Shown here one piece after another: positions 1-8,858 of a stretch of 64,000 nt of DNA (positions within the stretch are counted from its first letter, which is position 1; the number at the start of each line of letters is the position of its first letter). The notes under the pieces are model-generated. The model made no database searches. It was not told the DNA's origin and was given only the letters and a program-made list of their open reading frames with translations. Made by a program: the position numbers and the translations under genes. Source of the DNA: CAYFLR01 sp964343805 (GTDB lineage: Bacteria > Bdellovibrionota_B > Oligoflexia > CAYFLR01). The stretch is taken from positions 1 to 64,000 of the forward strand of contig CAYFLR010000022.1 of NCBI GenBank assembly GCA_964343805.1, written 5' to 3'.

Positions 1-57
1 TGAACCGTCCAATTTTGAGACTATTAGTTACACCATTTTTCCCTGCACAAAGTAAAG

Positions 58-2349
58 CTACTGCACTAAGATGGAATTAATAGACGCCACCTTATGGCCT
101 AGATCCACAAATGTGGCTTGGACACTGGGTGCCGGATTCCCCGAAACCCCTCCCATTTTGATTGAGACTTGAGCAGATAAACCGCTTTCAAAAGAAATGT
201 ACTCAACGTACACACTGCCATTCACGATGGAATCTGTTCCGATTAATGAGGATGCAGGTACATTACTAAATACCAATTGCACAGGAGTGTTTTCATTAAA
301 ATCCAATGCCATATTTTCATTGGCATCATAGGCAGTAAAATGAAGTTTAAAATAAGAGTTTGCTGACTCTATATTTTGATGCTCGGTCTTCAAAGTAAAG
401 CGAGCAGGAGCCCCACTGCGTGCTGTAATAGTACCCGTTTTCCCCAAGATTTGATTATTGTAACTCAAAGTCAAAATACCTTGACCTAAACCTACAGGGT
501 GAAACCATTTATTGTCCTCTGGAGTGGATGAATCAGAAAGACTGCTCACAGGAATATCACTTTTCCCTTTAATAGATTCAAAGGCCCAAATGGCATTAAA
601 CAAACCGATCAAATTACCAGAGGGATCTAATCCTCGACTGTAAATTTTAAAGTTATCATCACCTGTCACTTCAAAATTAGTCTCATTGAGGACAGTTTCA
701 CTTCCGTCATTATTTTTTCGATAAAGCTCTAGAGTGGAAAGCTCATCCGCTTCCACTTCAATACCACTTAACTCTGAACCACCGATGATCACCTCTTCAT
801 TAGTGGATGGATCAACATAGCTAGCATGTGAGATAGTCACCTTATTCTGAATACCAGCTTCAGGTAGCATAAACTTATCCGCATTCATTTCAGGGGTGAA
901 AGCCACCCCGTTTTGAAATTGGATTTCCATACTCTTCTCTGGAAAAGAGGGTTTGCTTCCATTGGGAGAATTGTTTCCCTCTAAAGTTAATTGAACTTTG
1001 AGAAGTTGGTTAAAGTCTAAGACTGGCAACTCTTCTAAATCTACGATGGTAATTTTCATGCGAAAGGCACGACCGGCGGTTTCTTTATTATCATGCTCGG
1101 TGGTGAGTTTAAAAGAAGAAGTCATACCTGAAAGTGCCGTTAGTAGGCCTGTTACAGCTGTGAAGCCGCCAAACTCTGCCTCTACATAAAAACTGGCTGG
1201 AGCCACTGGTTGCAGAAAAGTTTTAGTCCCATTGATGGAACTGAGAGCTTTCTCCAAAAAGGAGGATTCTGTATAGGATTTGGGTAGCTTTAAATTTTCT
1301 TGATTCCCCAGACTCACCGACCAACTGGCTTTCACATCTTCAATATAATTTCCAAAACTATCAAATGCTACAGCGTATAACCCGAGCTTAGGATAGAAAG
1401 AGAGTTCTTCTAACACCTCTCCTCCTCCACTGGCTCCACTCATAATTTCAATTTTATCAAGAGATCCCGGTGTCACAATGATTTGAGCACTGGAAGAAGG
1501 TTTAAATTCTCCATGGGGAGCATCTACAATGATGGTGGGCTTTTCTTTGGTATTAAAAAATATCGCATGATCTTTCAAACTGGCCAATCTTTCTCCTGTT
1601 AGGACCTCGCCTCCTAACTCTGTATTGAAAACGGTGGCCTCACCATTTACAAAGGTCACCTCTTTTTCTTTAGGTATGACTGAAGTGAAGTTATTAGGGG
1701 ATGGGGTTTCACTGGAAAGAGTAAAACCCAATTGAACCTTTCGATTAAAGTTTCCTTTTTTATTCTCCTTTTCGGTCATCACTTCCAATAATAGAGTAAA
1801 GGGTTGTCCCGCCTTCTCAGTTCCGTTATGTTGGGTGGTAATTGCCAGGTAGTTTTTATGGAGAGATTCCACCACAAATTTGGCTTTTTTAGAGAGAGTT
1901 AATTGATTTTCTTTAAAATAGTCTTCGGCATCACAAGATTCGTATTCAATCTTGGCTCTGAGCCCCACCTGACAGCCATCAATTTCATCAAAGTGGATTC
2001 GGGTACTCACTTTTCCATCTTTATCAGTCTTCCCCTTTTTATTGGTTAAGGCTCCTACCTCACCTTCACATCCCTTGGTGGGATCATCTGCATAGGATGC
2101 CTCGATAGAGAAAAGGACTTCAATATCCGGGATGGGTTTCTCTTCGAATAGCACTTGAAAAACCACATCTCTTTTGGTGGGCTGTTCCGAACTCACTTTC
2201 TGCCCGTCCCCACTCAATATTTTTAGAAACACTCCTTCCTTTTTTAAGAAAGTACATTGAGCCAGTGCATCGTCATCTGTTCTATGGCCACAGGAAAAAA
2301 TGGAAGGTAAGAGCGTTGTTAATAATAAAAAGTAAATAGCCTTCATCAT
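58..2349 (-). CDS. Exported repeat protein, probable lipoprotein with three Ig-like (invasin-type) repeats
   Basis: 763 residues. An N-terminal hydrophobic segment ends in I-F-S-C at about residue 20, an imperfect lipobox, so lipidation is likely but not certain. Three homologous units of roughly 240 residues begin near residues 169, 415 and 652. Each opens with a T-[TK]-[TE]-[EQ]-H-[DNQ]-N-type motif followed by AG..F and then alternating beta-strand sequence, in the style of bacterial Ig-like group 1 domains. It is probably a surface or periplasmic structural or adhesive protein. It lies 3 bp downstream of the next gene on the same strand, so the two are cotranscribed. The family assignment is inferred from the repeat pattern; the function is unknown. 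Confidence 0.75.
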   Translation of the reverse strand: MMKAIYFLLLTTLLPSIFSCGHRTDDDALAQCTFLKKEGVFLKILSGDGQKVSSEQPTKRDVVFQVLFEEKPIPDIEVLFSIEASYADDPTKGCEGEVGALTNKKGKTDKDGKVSTRIHFDEIDGCQVGLRAKIEYESCDAEDYFKENQLTLSKKAKFVVESLHKNYLAITTQHNGTEKAGQPFTLLLEVMTEKENKKGNFNRKVQLGFTLSSETPSPNNFTSVIPKEKEVTFVNGEATVFNTELGGEVLTGERLASLKDHAIFFNTKEKPTIIVDAPHGEFKPSSSAQIIVTPGSLDKIEIMSGASGGGEVLEELSFYPKLGLYAVAFDSFGNYIEDVKASWSVSLGNQENLKLPKSYTESSFLEKALSSINGTKTFLQPVAPASFYVEAEFGGFTAVTGLLTALSGMTSSFKLTTEHDNKETAGRAFRMKITIVDLEELPVLDFNQLLKVQLTLEGNNSPNGSKPSFPEKSMEIQFQNGVAFTPEMNADKFMLPEAGIQNKVTISHASYVDPSTNEEVIIGGSELSGIEVEADELSTLELYRKNNDGSETVLNETNFEVTGDDNFKIYSRGLDPSGNLIGLFNAIWAFESIKGKSDIPVSSLSDSSTPEDNKWFHPVGLGQGILTLSYNNQILGKTGTITARSGAPARFTLKTEHQNIESANSYFKLHFTAYDANENMALDFNENTPVQLVFSNVPASSLIGTDSIVNGSVYVEYISFESGLSAQVSIKMGGVSGNPAPSVQATFVDLGHKVASINSILVQ

Positions 2350-2352
2350 GGT

Positions 2353-3270
2353 TTATCTACAATAAACTTTATAGATAGGTTGGTGATCATATTCACTGGT
2401 GGTGATTATGTGCTCCCCATCAGCAGTGTAAGTAATAGCTTCTGACTGAGGTTGACTGGGAACGATTATTTTCTTTCCATTTTTTAAATACCCAAAAGGA
2501 TGCTTACCTCCCTTTAGAGGAAACTCAATGGCATGCCCATAAGTACCAATTAGTAGATATTTGCCATCAGGAGAAATATCTGCAGCGGTAGCTAACTGAT
2601 ACCAATAACCGCTCCATTCGAACCCTTCAACCTTCTTAAAATCAAAGGTTCCTACTGATTTTGCTTGTAAACCTTTATCAATGTCTAACTCATAAGCCCG
2701 GCTCAAGTGATTTTTACCGCTAAAATTATCACCTTTAGAGAAGAGGATCAGCTGTTTAGATTTGGGAAAATAGGTCATGGCCTCAAAATTCTGCCTTCCC
2801 CCTTTGACTTTAAATTTCAATTTTCTTAAGAGCGGAATATGCATCGGCTTTAAACTATGCAAAGGAGCCGGCTCACGTACTACATATATATAGAGATGAT
2901 CTCTTACTAAATCATTGTCTCCTATATCGCCAATATAAAGACAATCTCCTTCCCCGTCATAACAGGGGGCGAGGGCAATATCTTCCCAGTCTTGATTCTT
3001 GGCACCATCAATATGAAACACTCCGCGTTTTTCTCCTTCAATGGTAAAGCCATAAATACGAGGGCGACCTCCATGATCATTATGTGACCATAGCAGTGAT
3101 GGATATGCTCGAGATGCAACCAAACCAGAGGCTTCATCTAGATTTTTATAGGGCTGATTTCCTTCAAATGTGGCTTCTTTTTCATTGACACAGGAACCAT
3201 AAAGTAAACCGAATGGTAATAGTAAAAAAATCAATGGAGCAAGGACTCCCTTCCATTTTGCACGGGTCAT
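2353..3270 (-). CDS. Exported beta-propeller-like conserved hypothetical protein
   Basis: About 305 residues, with a strong signal segment ending Y-G-S-C that could serve as a lipoprotein site. The body carries the signature of a widespread uncharacterised family: EASGL near the N-terminus, then SHNDHGG, then WEDIA and GDIGDN motifs spaced as in one propeller blade after another. The first in-frame ATG (3279) abuts an AGAGG sequence. The ATG at 3270 has that Shine-Dalgarno at a normal 9-base distance, so it is chosen here. It heads a two-gene unit with the repeat lipoprotein. No catalytic residues can be assigned, so the role is unknown. Confidence 0.7.
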   Translation of the reverse strand: MTRAKWKGVLAPLIFLLLPFGLLYGSCVNEKEATFEGNQPYKNLDEASGLVASRAYPSLLWSHNDHGGRPRIYGFTIEGEKRGVFHIDGAKNQDWEDIALAPCYDGEGDCLYIGDIGDNDLVRDHLYIYVVREPAPLHSLKPMHIPLLRKLKFKVKGGRQNFEAMTYFPKSKQLILFSKGDNFSGKNHLSRAYELDIDKGLQAKSVGTFDFKKVEGFEWSGYWYQLATAADISPDGKYLLIGTYGHAIEFPLKGGKHPFGYLKNGKKIIVPSQPQSEAITYTADGEHIITTSEYDHQPIYKVYCR

Positions 3271-3374
3271 TTTAACCATCCTCTGGTAGACATTTTTTTA
3301 GATTGATTATGTTTAATAGTGTATCATAAATCAGAAAATTGGCCACATTCAATTCAGAACTTAAGGGTTAGGTT

Positions 3375-4934
3375 ATGATTCATTTTGACAATCCAAATAC
3401 CATCAAGCTTCCCATTGTTACTGGTGAGCTAATGGCACAGATAGACCAATTCACCATCAAACAATTGAAAACACCTGGCATTGTTCTGATGTACCAAGCA
3501 GGTGTGAAGGCTGCGAATATAATAAGCCATCATTATTCACAAAATAACTATGGCAAAGTAGCTATCGTATGTGGGGGAGGAAACAATGGAGGTGATGGTT
3601 TTATTGTTGGCCGTGAACTCCATAAGCTAGGCTATCAAGTTCAAATATTTCTTTTAAAACCTGCTAGGCAGCTCAAAGGCGAAGCAGAAATCGCTTTCAA
3701 TATGGTCAAAGCTCTTCCTATTACCATTAAACAAGGAGTACCTAATAGTAGGCAACTTTCTGCTAATCACCTATTGGTAGATGCCATATTGGGAACCGGC
3801 TTCACCGGAACTCTTCGGAACCCACTCGATAACTTAATAGAATCCATGAATCGATGTCAAGTTCCAGTGGTTGCTCTGGATATTCCTTCCGGTCTGTCGT
3901 GCAAACAAGCTTCCTTTGATCTTGCCGTAAAAGCTGAAACAACCATCACTTTTGGATTTCCCAAACTGGCTCAACTAATTTATCCAGCCGCTGAAAATAT
4001 TGGATCGCTGCATGTTGTGGATATTGGCTTTCCTCGAGAAGCTACAGAATCGGTAAAGCTAGATACCCACCTGATTACAAAAGAGAGTCTAAACTGGTGT
4101 CTCCTTAAAAGAAAACCTGAAAGTCATAAAGGAGACTTTGGACATCTCTTGGTTATTGGAGGATCTCATTCTATGCCAGGGGCTCCGATTCTAGCAGGGG
4201 AAGCGGCACTGAAAATGGGAGCAGGGCTGGTGACCATTGCCTTACCACAAAAGTGCCTAAGCCAATTACCAAGTCATTCACCGGAACTTATGTTTCTTCC
4301 TTGTCCCGATGAAAACTTATTTTCCTCCCAATCTCTCCCTCTGATTTCACAATTTGTTAACGACCGGAAAGTCACCGCCACCACCATAGGAATGGGAATG
4401 GNNNNNNNNNNTCAAACCCTTAAATTTGCAAAGGAATTTATCAAAACAGCTCATTGTCCATTAATCATCGATGCCGATGGACTGCGAGTCTATGAAAAAG
4501 GGTCGCCCATTCTTTCTAAATACCCGGTGACCCTCACTCCACACCCCAAGGAATTTCGTAACTATTTAAGTTTAAAGAAAAAAGCTGAATATATCCATGA
4601 TCCTCAAGAGACCTTAAAGCAGGTGGCAAAACATCACAAAGCTCACCTGGTATATAAAAGCAGTCGTCCTCACTATATGACACAAGAAGGTCAAAGCGCT
4701 ATTTACATAGGAGACACTCCTGGGCTAGCCACCGCTGGCAGCGGTGATGTACTTGCAGGCTTAATAGGTTCACTACTTGCCCAAGGTATAGCGCAAAAAG
4801 AGGCCATCCCTTTAGCTATCTATCTCCATGGTGAAGCAGGGAGAAAAGGGAGCAGGAAACTCACAGATAATTGTTTAACCGCAAGAAATATAATAGATTT
4901 TTTACCTGAAGTTTTAAGAGAAAGACTCGGATAA
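3375..4934 (+). CDS. nnr: Bifunctional NAD(P)H-hydrate epimerase / ADP-dependent NAD(P)H-hydrate dehydratase
   Basis: 519 residues, the usual length of the fused YjeF protein. The N-terminal epimerase domain shows GGGNNGGDG at residues 67-75 and ALDIPSGLS. The C-terminal ribokinase-like dehydratase domain shows HKGDFGHLLVIGGS, IDADGL, TLTPHPKEF and the nucleotide-binding TAGSGDVLAG. The enzyme repairs hydrated, damaged NADH and NADPH in the cytoplasm. Ten Ns at 4402-4411 fall after GMGM in the dehydratase domain; the reading frame agrees on both sides. It is followed by a clear terminator and appears to be a single-gene unit. Confidence 0.95.
   Translation: MIHFDNPNTIKLPIVTGELMAQIDQFTIKQLKTPGIVLMYQAGVKAANIISHHYSQNNYGKVAIVCGGGNNGGDGFIVGRELHKLGYQVQIFLLKPARQLKGEAEIAFNMVKALPITIKQGVPNSRQLSANHLLVDAILGTGFTGTLRNPLDNLIESMNRCQVPVVALDIPSGLSCKQASFDLAVKAETTITFGFPKLAQLIYPAAENIGSLHVVDIGFPREATESVKLDTHLITKESLNWCLLKRKPESHKGDFGHLLVIGGSHSMPGAPILAGEAALKMGAGLVTIALPQKCLSQLPSHSPELMFLPCPDENLFSSQSLPLISQFVNDRKVTATTIGMGMXXXXQTLKFAKEFIKTAHCPLIIDADGLRVYEKGSPILSKYPVTLTPHPKEFRNYLSLKKKAEYIHDPQETLKQVAKHHKAHLVYKSSRPHYMTQEGQSAIYIGDTPGLATAGSGDVLAGLIGSLLAQGIAQKEAIPLAIYLHGEAGRKGSRKLTDNCLTARNIIDFLPEVLRERLG
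4402..4411. other. Assembly gap (10 N) inside nnr
   Basis: Ten Ns. The flanking codons stay in frame if one base (modulo three) is missing, which would complete a Gly after GMGM. The true gap may therefore be very small. Confidence 0.95.
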
Positions 4935-4953
4935 AAGGAGCTCCAAAAACAAA

Positions 4954-4987
4954 AGGCAATCTTCATATTTAAGATTGCCTGTTTGCT
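4954..4987 (+). terminator. Rho-independent terminator after nnr
   Basis: A perfect 10-bp stem, AGGCAATCTT paired with AAGATTGCCT, encloses a 7-base loop and is followed by GTTTGCT. It sits 20 bp after the nnr stop. The T-tract is modest on this strand; an A-rich stretch upstream would also give a T-tract on the other strand. Confidence 0.75.
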
Positions 4988-5123
4988 ATGCCATGGTCGT
5001 TATAATGGTAAATAAATTTTTTCGGAGGCTTTCGAAAACTTTTATTCATCCAAAATATGAAGCGAATATATCCAAGCGTTAACAATTTGTCAACACTTAT
5101 TTTATAAAAAAATTATTTTTAGC

Positions 5124-5156
5124 TTGACATTATCTTAGACTTCTGTCGAATATAAT
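5124..5156 (+). promoter_or_regulatory. Candidate promoter of the 49-residue basic protein gene
   Basis: A consensus TTGACA at 5124-5129 and a consensus TATAAT at 5151-5156 lie upstream of the start at 5190. The spacer is 21 bases, longer than the usual 17, so either the spacing is unusual or a weaker overlapping -10 (GAATAT, 18-base spacer) is used. Confidence 0.45.
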
Positions 5157-5189
5157 GCGCTGCGAACTATATGAAAGGAAGTGACCGTT

Positions 5190-5339
5190 ATGAGAATGGG
5201 AAAAGTAGTAAAAAACAGACAACACAAAAAGAAAAAGAGTAAAACAGCTCGTCGAAAAGCAGGACTCAAGGCTAAATTAAATAAAGCTGTTCGTCGTACA
5301 AAATCTGTCAAGAGCACCGCTAAGTTTTTTAGATCCTAA
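5190..5339 (+). CDS. Small very basic protein, 49 residues
   Basis: The translation begins MRMGKVVKNRQHKKKKS and ends AKFFRS, with 22 Lys or Arg in 49 residues. AAGGAAG sits 8 bases upstream of the ATG, and a TTGACA/TATAAT pair precedes it. The MG-x-VVK-x-R opening followed by a Lys/Arg run resembles the start of small ribosome-associated bS22/COX24-type proteins, but the match is short and this is only a suggestion. A nucleic-acid-binding role is the natural inference. The next gene starts 8 bp downstream, suggesting cotranscription. Confidence 0.65.
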   Translation: MRMGKVVKNRQHKKKKSKTARRKAGLKAKLNKAVRRTKSVKSTAKFFRS

Positions 5340-5347
5340 TCACCTGT

Positions 5348-5758
5348 ATGTTTATTGATTACAGTGGCACCGTTCTAGTCCAGCATCAGCAAACTATAGT
5401 ACGGATATTACTTGTTCAATACAAGCAGAGCGACAATTGGTATTTTCCCTATGTGCTGCTGGATGCTGAAGAATCAGTAGAAGATGGGGCGGTGCGCTCT
5501 ATCTCTCACCTACTAGGCTATGACAAAGTAGAGTTACTACCGGATTTTTATGAAGAAGATCAGGATGGTAGAGCTTTTCACTGTGCTCAAACTCGCCCTT
5601 TTAAAATAGTAAAGCATGAATCAATTGCTAAGCTAGGGTGGTTCAGTATTAACCAATCCAGATCCAAATTAAATAATGCGGAAGGCATTAAGATCATGGC
5701 TAGGGCTATTACTCGAATTACTGGAATGGCTGAGAAGCATATTATAAAGTCTTTTTAG
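5348..5758 (+). CDS. Nudix-fold-like protein with degenerate Nudix box
   Basis: 136 residues. The strand pattern SGTVLVQ...RILLVQY....NWYFPYVLLDAEES follows the start of Nudix hydrolases. Where the Nudix box (G-x5-E-x7-REUxEExGU) should lie, the protein has LDAEESVEDGAVRSISHLLGY. The Arg is kept, but the catalytic RE and EE glutamates are replaced by RS and HL. It is therefore probably not a metal-dependent pyrophosphohydrolase and may be a binding or regulatory derivative. It follows the basic 49-residue protein with no obvious Shine-Dalgarno, which hints at translational coupling. Confidence 0.7.
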   Translation: MFIDYSGTVLVQHQQTIVRILLVQYKQSDNWYFPYVLLDAEESVEDGAVRSISHLLGYDKVELLPDFYEEDQDGRAFHCAQTRPFKIVKHESIAKLGWFSINQSRSKLNNAEGIKIMARAITRITGMAEKHIIKSF

Positions 5759-5800
5759 AAGAGTGGACAAAATCCAAGGGATGTTGCTATAATTAATGGT

Positions 5801-6265
5801 ATGAGTAATTATAGAAATAAAGTACACAATCATACCTCTCCATCAGACCTTTTTATTAAAGGGAAAATTACCTACCCTCAACTAAAGGACGCCAATGGAG
5901 ATAATTGGACTTGGTACATCCAAAAAGAAGAGGCCCCACCAGATAAATCTAAAATGTCTTTTACGGTCTACGCCCAATGCGATTACCAGCTCAAAAATGT
6001 CTTTCCAGGAAGGGATGGTTATAAAGAGAGGATCGCAGAGATCCTTTTAACTGAGAATTTTCGCTTCACTGTGAAGAGAACCACCTTTGAAGAGGTCTTT
6101 TCCGATCGGCTCCAAAAAAAGATTATTGCTGAGTACGAAACCTTTAAGCAAGAACTTCCTCATAAAAAATTTCTAAAAAAGAAAGAAGAGCTTATTGCCA
6201 ATCGTTTTGAAGAGAGCTTTAATTTTGGTAGTCTCTTAGAAGAGATAGAATCTGAATTAGAATAG
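5801..6265 (+). CDS. Conserved-looking hypothetical protein, 154 residues
   Basis: I do not recognise this family. No signal peptide or membrane segment is visible. The N-terminal half has a possible beta fold (GKITYPQLKDANGDNWTWYI), and the C-terminal half is charged and helical with many Lys and Glu. It is the third gene of the plus-strand unit with the basic protein and the Nudix-like protein. Its last 9 bases overlap the convergent TPR/barrel gene. Confidence 0.65.
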   Translation: MSNYRNKVHNHTSPSDLFIKGKITYPQLKDANGDNWTWYIQKEEAPPDKSKMSFTVYAQCDYQLKNVFPGRDGYKERIAEILLTENFRFTVKRTTFEEVFSDRLQKKIIAEYETFKQELPHKKFLKKKEELIANRFEESFNFGSLLEEIESELE

Positions 6266-7870
6266 ACCAAAAATACCATATCGAATTCTTCGGCGAATCT
6301 TATCAAAGTCAGGATAAGCAAAAGAGTAGTCCAGTTGAATCCCTAATTCATTAAATTCATAGTCATAGAGCTGAACTCCATCCTGGGCAAAGGCATCATC
6401 TTCAGGTTGCACCCAATCAAAAAAGCCATGAAGTCGAATCCCGTGTGAATCTCCAATAATAAAGAGGAGGTCCAGTTCAACACTAAATTGGTTGGTAACC
6501 AATGCAATTTGCTGCGGCCATAGTTTTCTTGTTTGAGCGTTTGTATTTTCCTCCCACTCTTTTTTCATATCATCCATATCATTGGCTTCCATCCAACTCT
6601 GTTTGGGCAATCGCAAACGAGTATCTGTATAGATAGCTCTTTCATAAATAAGAACGAGCCGACCTACAAACCAACTCCAAGGCTGGCTATCCACAGCAAA
6701 CATCCCCCCCCAGTTACCAGAGTTATCAATGGATTGCTCAAAACGTCTCTGCTTATAATATCCCTCTAGATAGAGATTAAACTTGATACTAGGAATAAAG
6801 AAATCCTGGCTAAAGTGATAAGAGAGATTTCGATTGGCTGCGAGTAAGTCTGTGTAGTTTCGATGAAAATAAAAGGTATGAAAAAAACGACTTCTAAAGT
6901 TATCAGCATATTTAACACTGATCCAAGGAACAATCCGCCTGTTACTGGTTTCTTTCTGTCCTCCAGCGAACATAGCCAGAAAATCAATATCATACAAAAA
7001 GTTATAGCCAGTAGTTACCGGGCTNNNNNNNNNNGTAAAAAAACGATTCTTTAGATTGTATTCCACTCGGCTAGAGAGAGAGTGAGTTTCAAAGGGACCA
7101 GCTCCCATAGAGAAATTGGGCCACATAGCCTCCTCAGAGGTTCCACTTTTTCCAGGAGTGAGGTCACCGGCGGTGGTGGTGGTTCTAACAACCGACAAGA
7201 ATTCCAAACCAAATGAAGGCTTAAGGTAAAGGTATTTGAAAACCCCTTTTCGCTTACTTTTTTTCGCCTTATTAGGATCCCATTGCTTTCCCTTTAAAGA
7301 ACGTTTTTTCTTCTTTTTAAGTTTTTTAATGGCCTTCTTGGCTTTTTTCTTTAAAGACTTGTCCGATGTCATTTTTATAAAAATCTTATAGTACTTACGA
7401 GCTTTTTTTCTTTTTTTCCTTTTAGCGTAGGCTTTTGCTAAGTGATAGGTTGCAAGGATGGCATCATCATTTTTTTTGGCCATGCACTTTTTAAGTACTT
7501 TTATAGCTTTCTTGTATTTCTTTAACTTGATCAGCACTTGCCCCATAAGTAACAGAGTGGCTGAAGGAGAAGAGTCATTTTCTAAAAGTTTCATTAACAG
7601 TTTTAAAGCCGCTTTATTCTTTTTAGCCTTAAACATAGCATGGGCAATTTGCCGAGTTAAATTATCGGAAATGGGGATATTTGCTTTGGCAGCTGAGGGC
7701 AGTAATTTCTTATAGGCTTTGACTGCCTTTTTCCATTTTTTCTTTTTGTAAAGCTTATTTGCCTTAGCAAAATGTTTGTCCATGGCTGCTTCATCAGCAG
7801 CAACTATATCAAGGCTAAGTGTCCCCATTAAGAAAACAATCACGCTTAACAAGAGCATCACTTTATTCAT
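6257..7870 (-). CDS. Exported TPR protein with C-terminal beta-barrel-like domain
   Basis: 537 residues from the ATG at 7870, which overlaps the upstream ATPase stop (ATGAATAA) and has AAGGGGG before it. A longer frame from 7897 would lie inside the ATPase gene. After a signal peptide ending near VAADEA come four to five TPR-like helix pairs extremely rich in lysine (KKKKWKKAVKAYKK and similar). A Lys-rich linker follows, then about 320 residues of aromatic, alternating strands typical of an outer-membrane barrel, ending in ...YGIFGLF. The TPR part would sit in the periplasm. It is the last gene of the Yej operon. Ten Ns lie at the barrel start. Confidence 0.75.
   Translation of the reverse strand: MNKVMLLLSVIVFLMGTLSLDIVAADEAAMDKHFAKANKLYKKKKWKKAVKAYKKLLPSAAKANIPISDNLTRQIAHAMFKAKKNKAALKLLMKLLENDSSPSATLLLMGQVLIKLKKYKKAIKVLKKCMAKKNDDAILATYHLAKAYAKRKKRKKARKYYKIFIKMTSDKSLKKKAKKAIKKLKKKKKRSLKGKQWDPNKAKKSKRKGVFKYLYLKPSFGLEFLSVVRTTTTAGDLTPGKSGTSEEAMWPNFSMGAGPFETHSLSSRVEYNLKNRFFXXXXSPVTTGYNFLYDIDFLAMFAGGQKETSNRRIVPWISVKYADNFRSRFFHTFYFHRNYTDLLAANRNLSYHFSQDFFIPSIKFNLYLEGYYKQRRFEQSIDNSGNWGGMFAVDSQPWSWFVGRLVLIYERAIYTDTRLRLPKQSWMEANDMDDMKKEWEENTNAQTRKLWPQQIALVTNQFSVELDLLFIIGDSHGIRLHGFFDWVQPEDDAFAQDGVQLYDYEFNELGIQLDYSFAYPDFDKIRRRIRYGIFGLF
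7025..7034. other. Assembly gap (10 N) in the TPR/barrel gene
   Basis: Ten Ns between codons for R-F-F and S-P-V-T. The frame is preserved across the run, so the missing length is one base modulo three. Confidence 0.95.
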
Positions 7871-8850
7871 GCCTACCCCCTTTAACAAAGCAGGCAAGGA
7901 AATGGTCCGCTTCGATTTCTTTCAAGGGAGGCCTATTGGTTTGACACTCTAATTGAGCTTGTTTACAGCGAGGATAGAAAAGACATCCTTTTTGAGGCAA
8001 CTCTCTTTCCTCCAACTCACCATTTGATAGGGGTTCTTGGGGTTTCCTTTTACTCACCGTGGGAATTGCGTCTAGCAAAGTAATAGTATAAGGGTGCTCT
8101 GGATTTTCAAACAACTCTCTTACGGGGGCTTGTTCGACAATGTTCCCCATATACATCACTGCCACATGAGAGCAAATGTACTGAACCACATGCAGGTCAT
8201 GAGAAATAAAAAGGTAGGTCAGTTGGAAACGCTCTTGGAGATCCAGCATCAAATTAATTATTTGAGATTGAATGGAAGCATCCAAAGCAGAAACTGGCTC
8301 ATCACAAACTATAAAAGCTGGGTTAAGCATGAGAGCTCTTGCTATGGCGATTCGTTGCCTCTGCCCCCCTGAAAACTCGTGGGGGTATTTATTAAGGGCT
8401 TCCTTCCGGAGGCCCACCAGCTCAGCTATTTCTAAAACCTTTTCATCTATGGTGGATCTATTTTTTTCTCCATGAATCCACAATGGTTCCCCGATCAATT
8501 TACCAATCTTCATTCTGGGATGAAGTGAGGCATAGGGGTCTTGAAAAATCATTTGCATCTGCCGGCAGTAGTTTTTCGATTCTCGCTGATCAAAGGAATG
8601 AATGTCGTGCCCTTGGAAAAAGATTTGCCCTCTCGTAGGTTCAAGNNNNNNNNNNAAGCAGCTTGACAATAAGTCGCCCTAAAGTACTCTTGCCACAGCC
8701 GGACTCACCCACCAGACCCAAAGTTTTACCCGCTTCAACCTGAAGACTCACCTGATTTACAGCGTGAACTCCTTCAGATTTATTGGCAAATAGCCCTGTG
8801 TTGGCAGGGAAGATTTTCGACAAGTTTTTAATTTGCAGTAAAGAGTCCAT
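7863..8850 (-). CDS. Peptide ABC transporter ATPase, OppF/DppF type (second pair)
   Basis: A single gene interrupted by ten Ns at 8646-8655. The N-terminal part has Walker A GESGCGKST; the C-terminal part has the signature SGGQRQRIAIARAL, Walker B FIVCDEP, H-loop ISHDL and the Cys-rich oligopeptide-family tail (FYPRCKQAQLEC). If the contig ends, which share CTT, are merged, the sequence reads V-K-L-L-E-P-T as in the family, so little or nothing is missing. ATG 8850 lies 8 bp after the upstream ATPase stop. It forms a D/F heterodimer with its neighbour, but no second permease pair accompanies it. It is presumed to serve the Yej permeases of the same operon. Confidence 0.9.
8646..8655. other. 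Assembly gap (10 N) in the second OppF-type ATPase gene
   Basis: The bases on both sides end in the same triplet (CTT on the coding strand). Merging them restores the conserved LLEPT motif, so the run is probably a join of overlapping contigs. Confidence 0.9.
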
Positions 8851-8858
8851 CAATTGCT

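Noticed and set aside
1..57. Possible gene end at the left edge
   Set aside because: Too short to support any frame; no recognisable motif.
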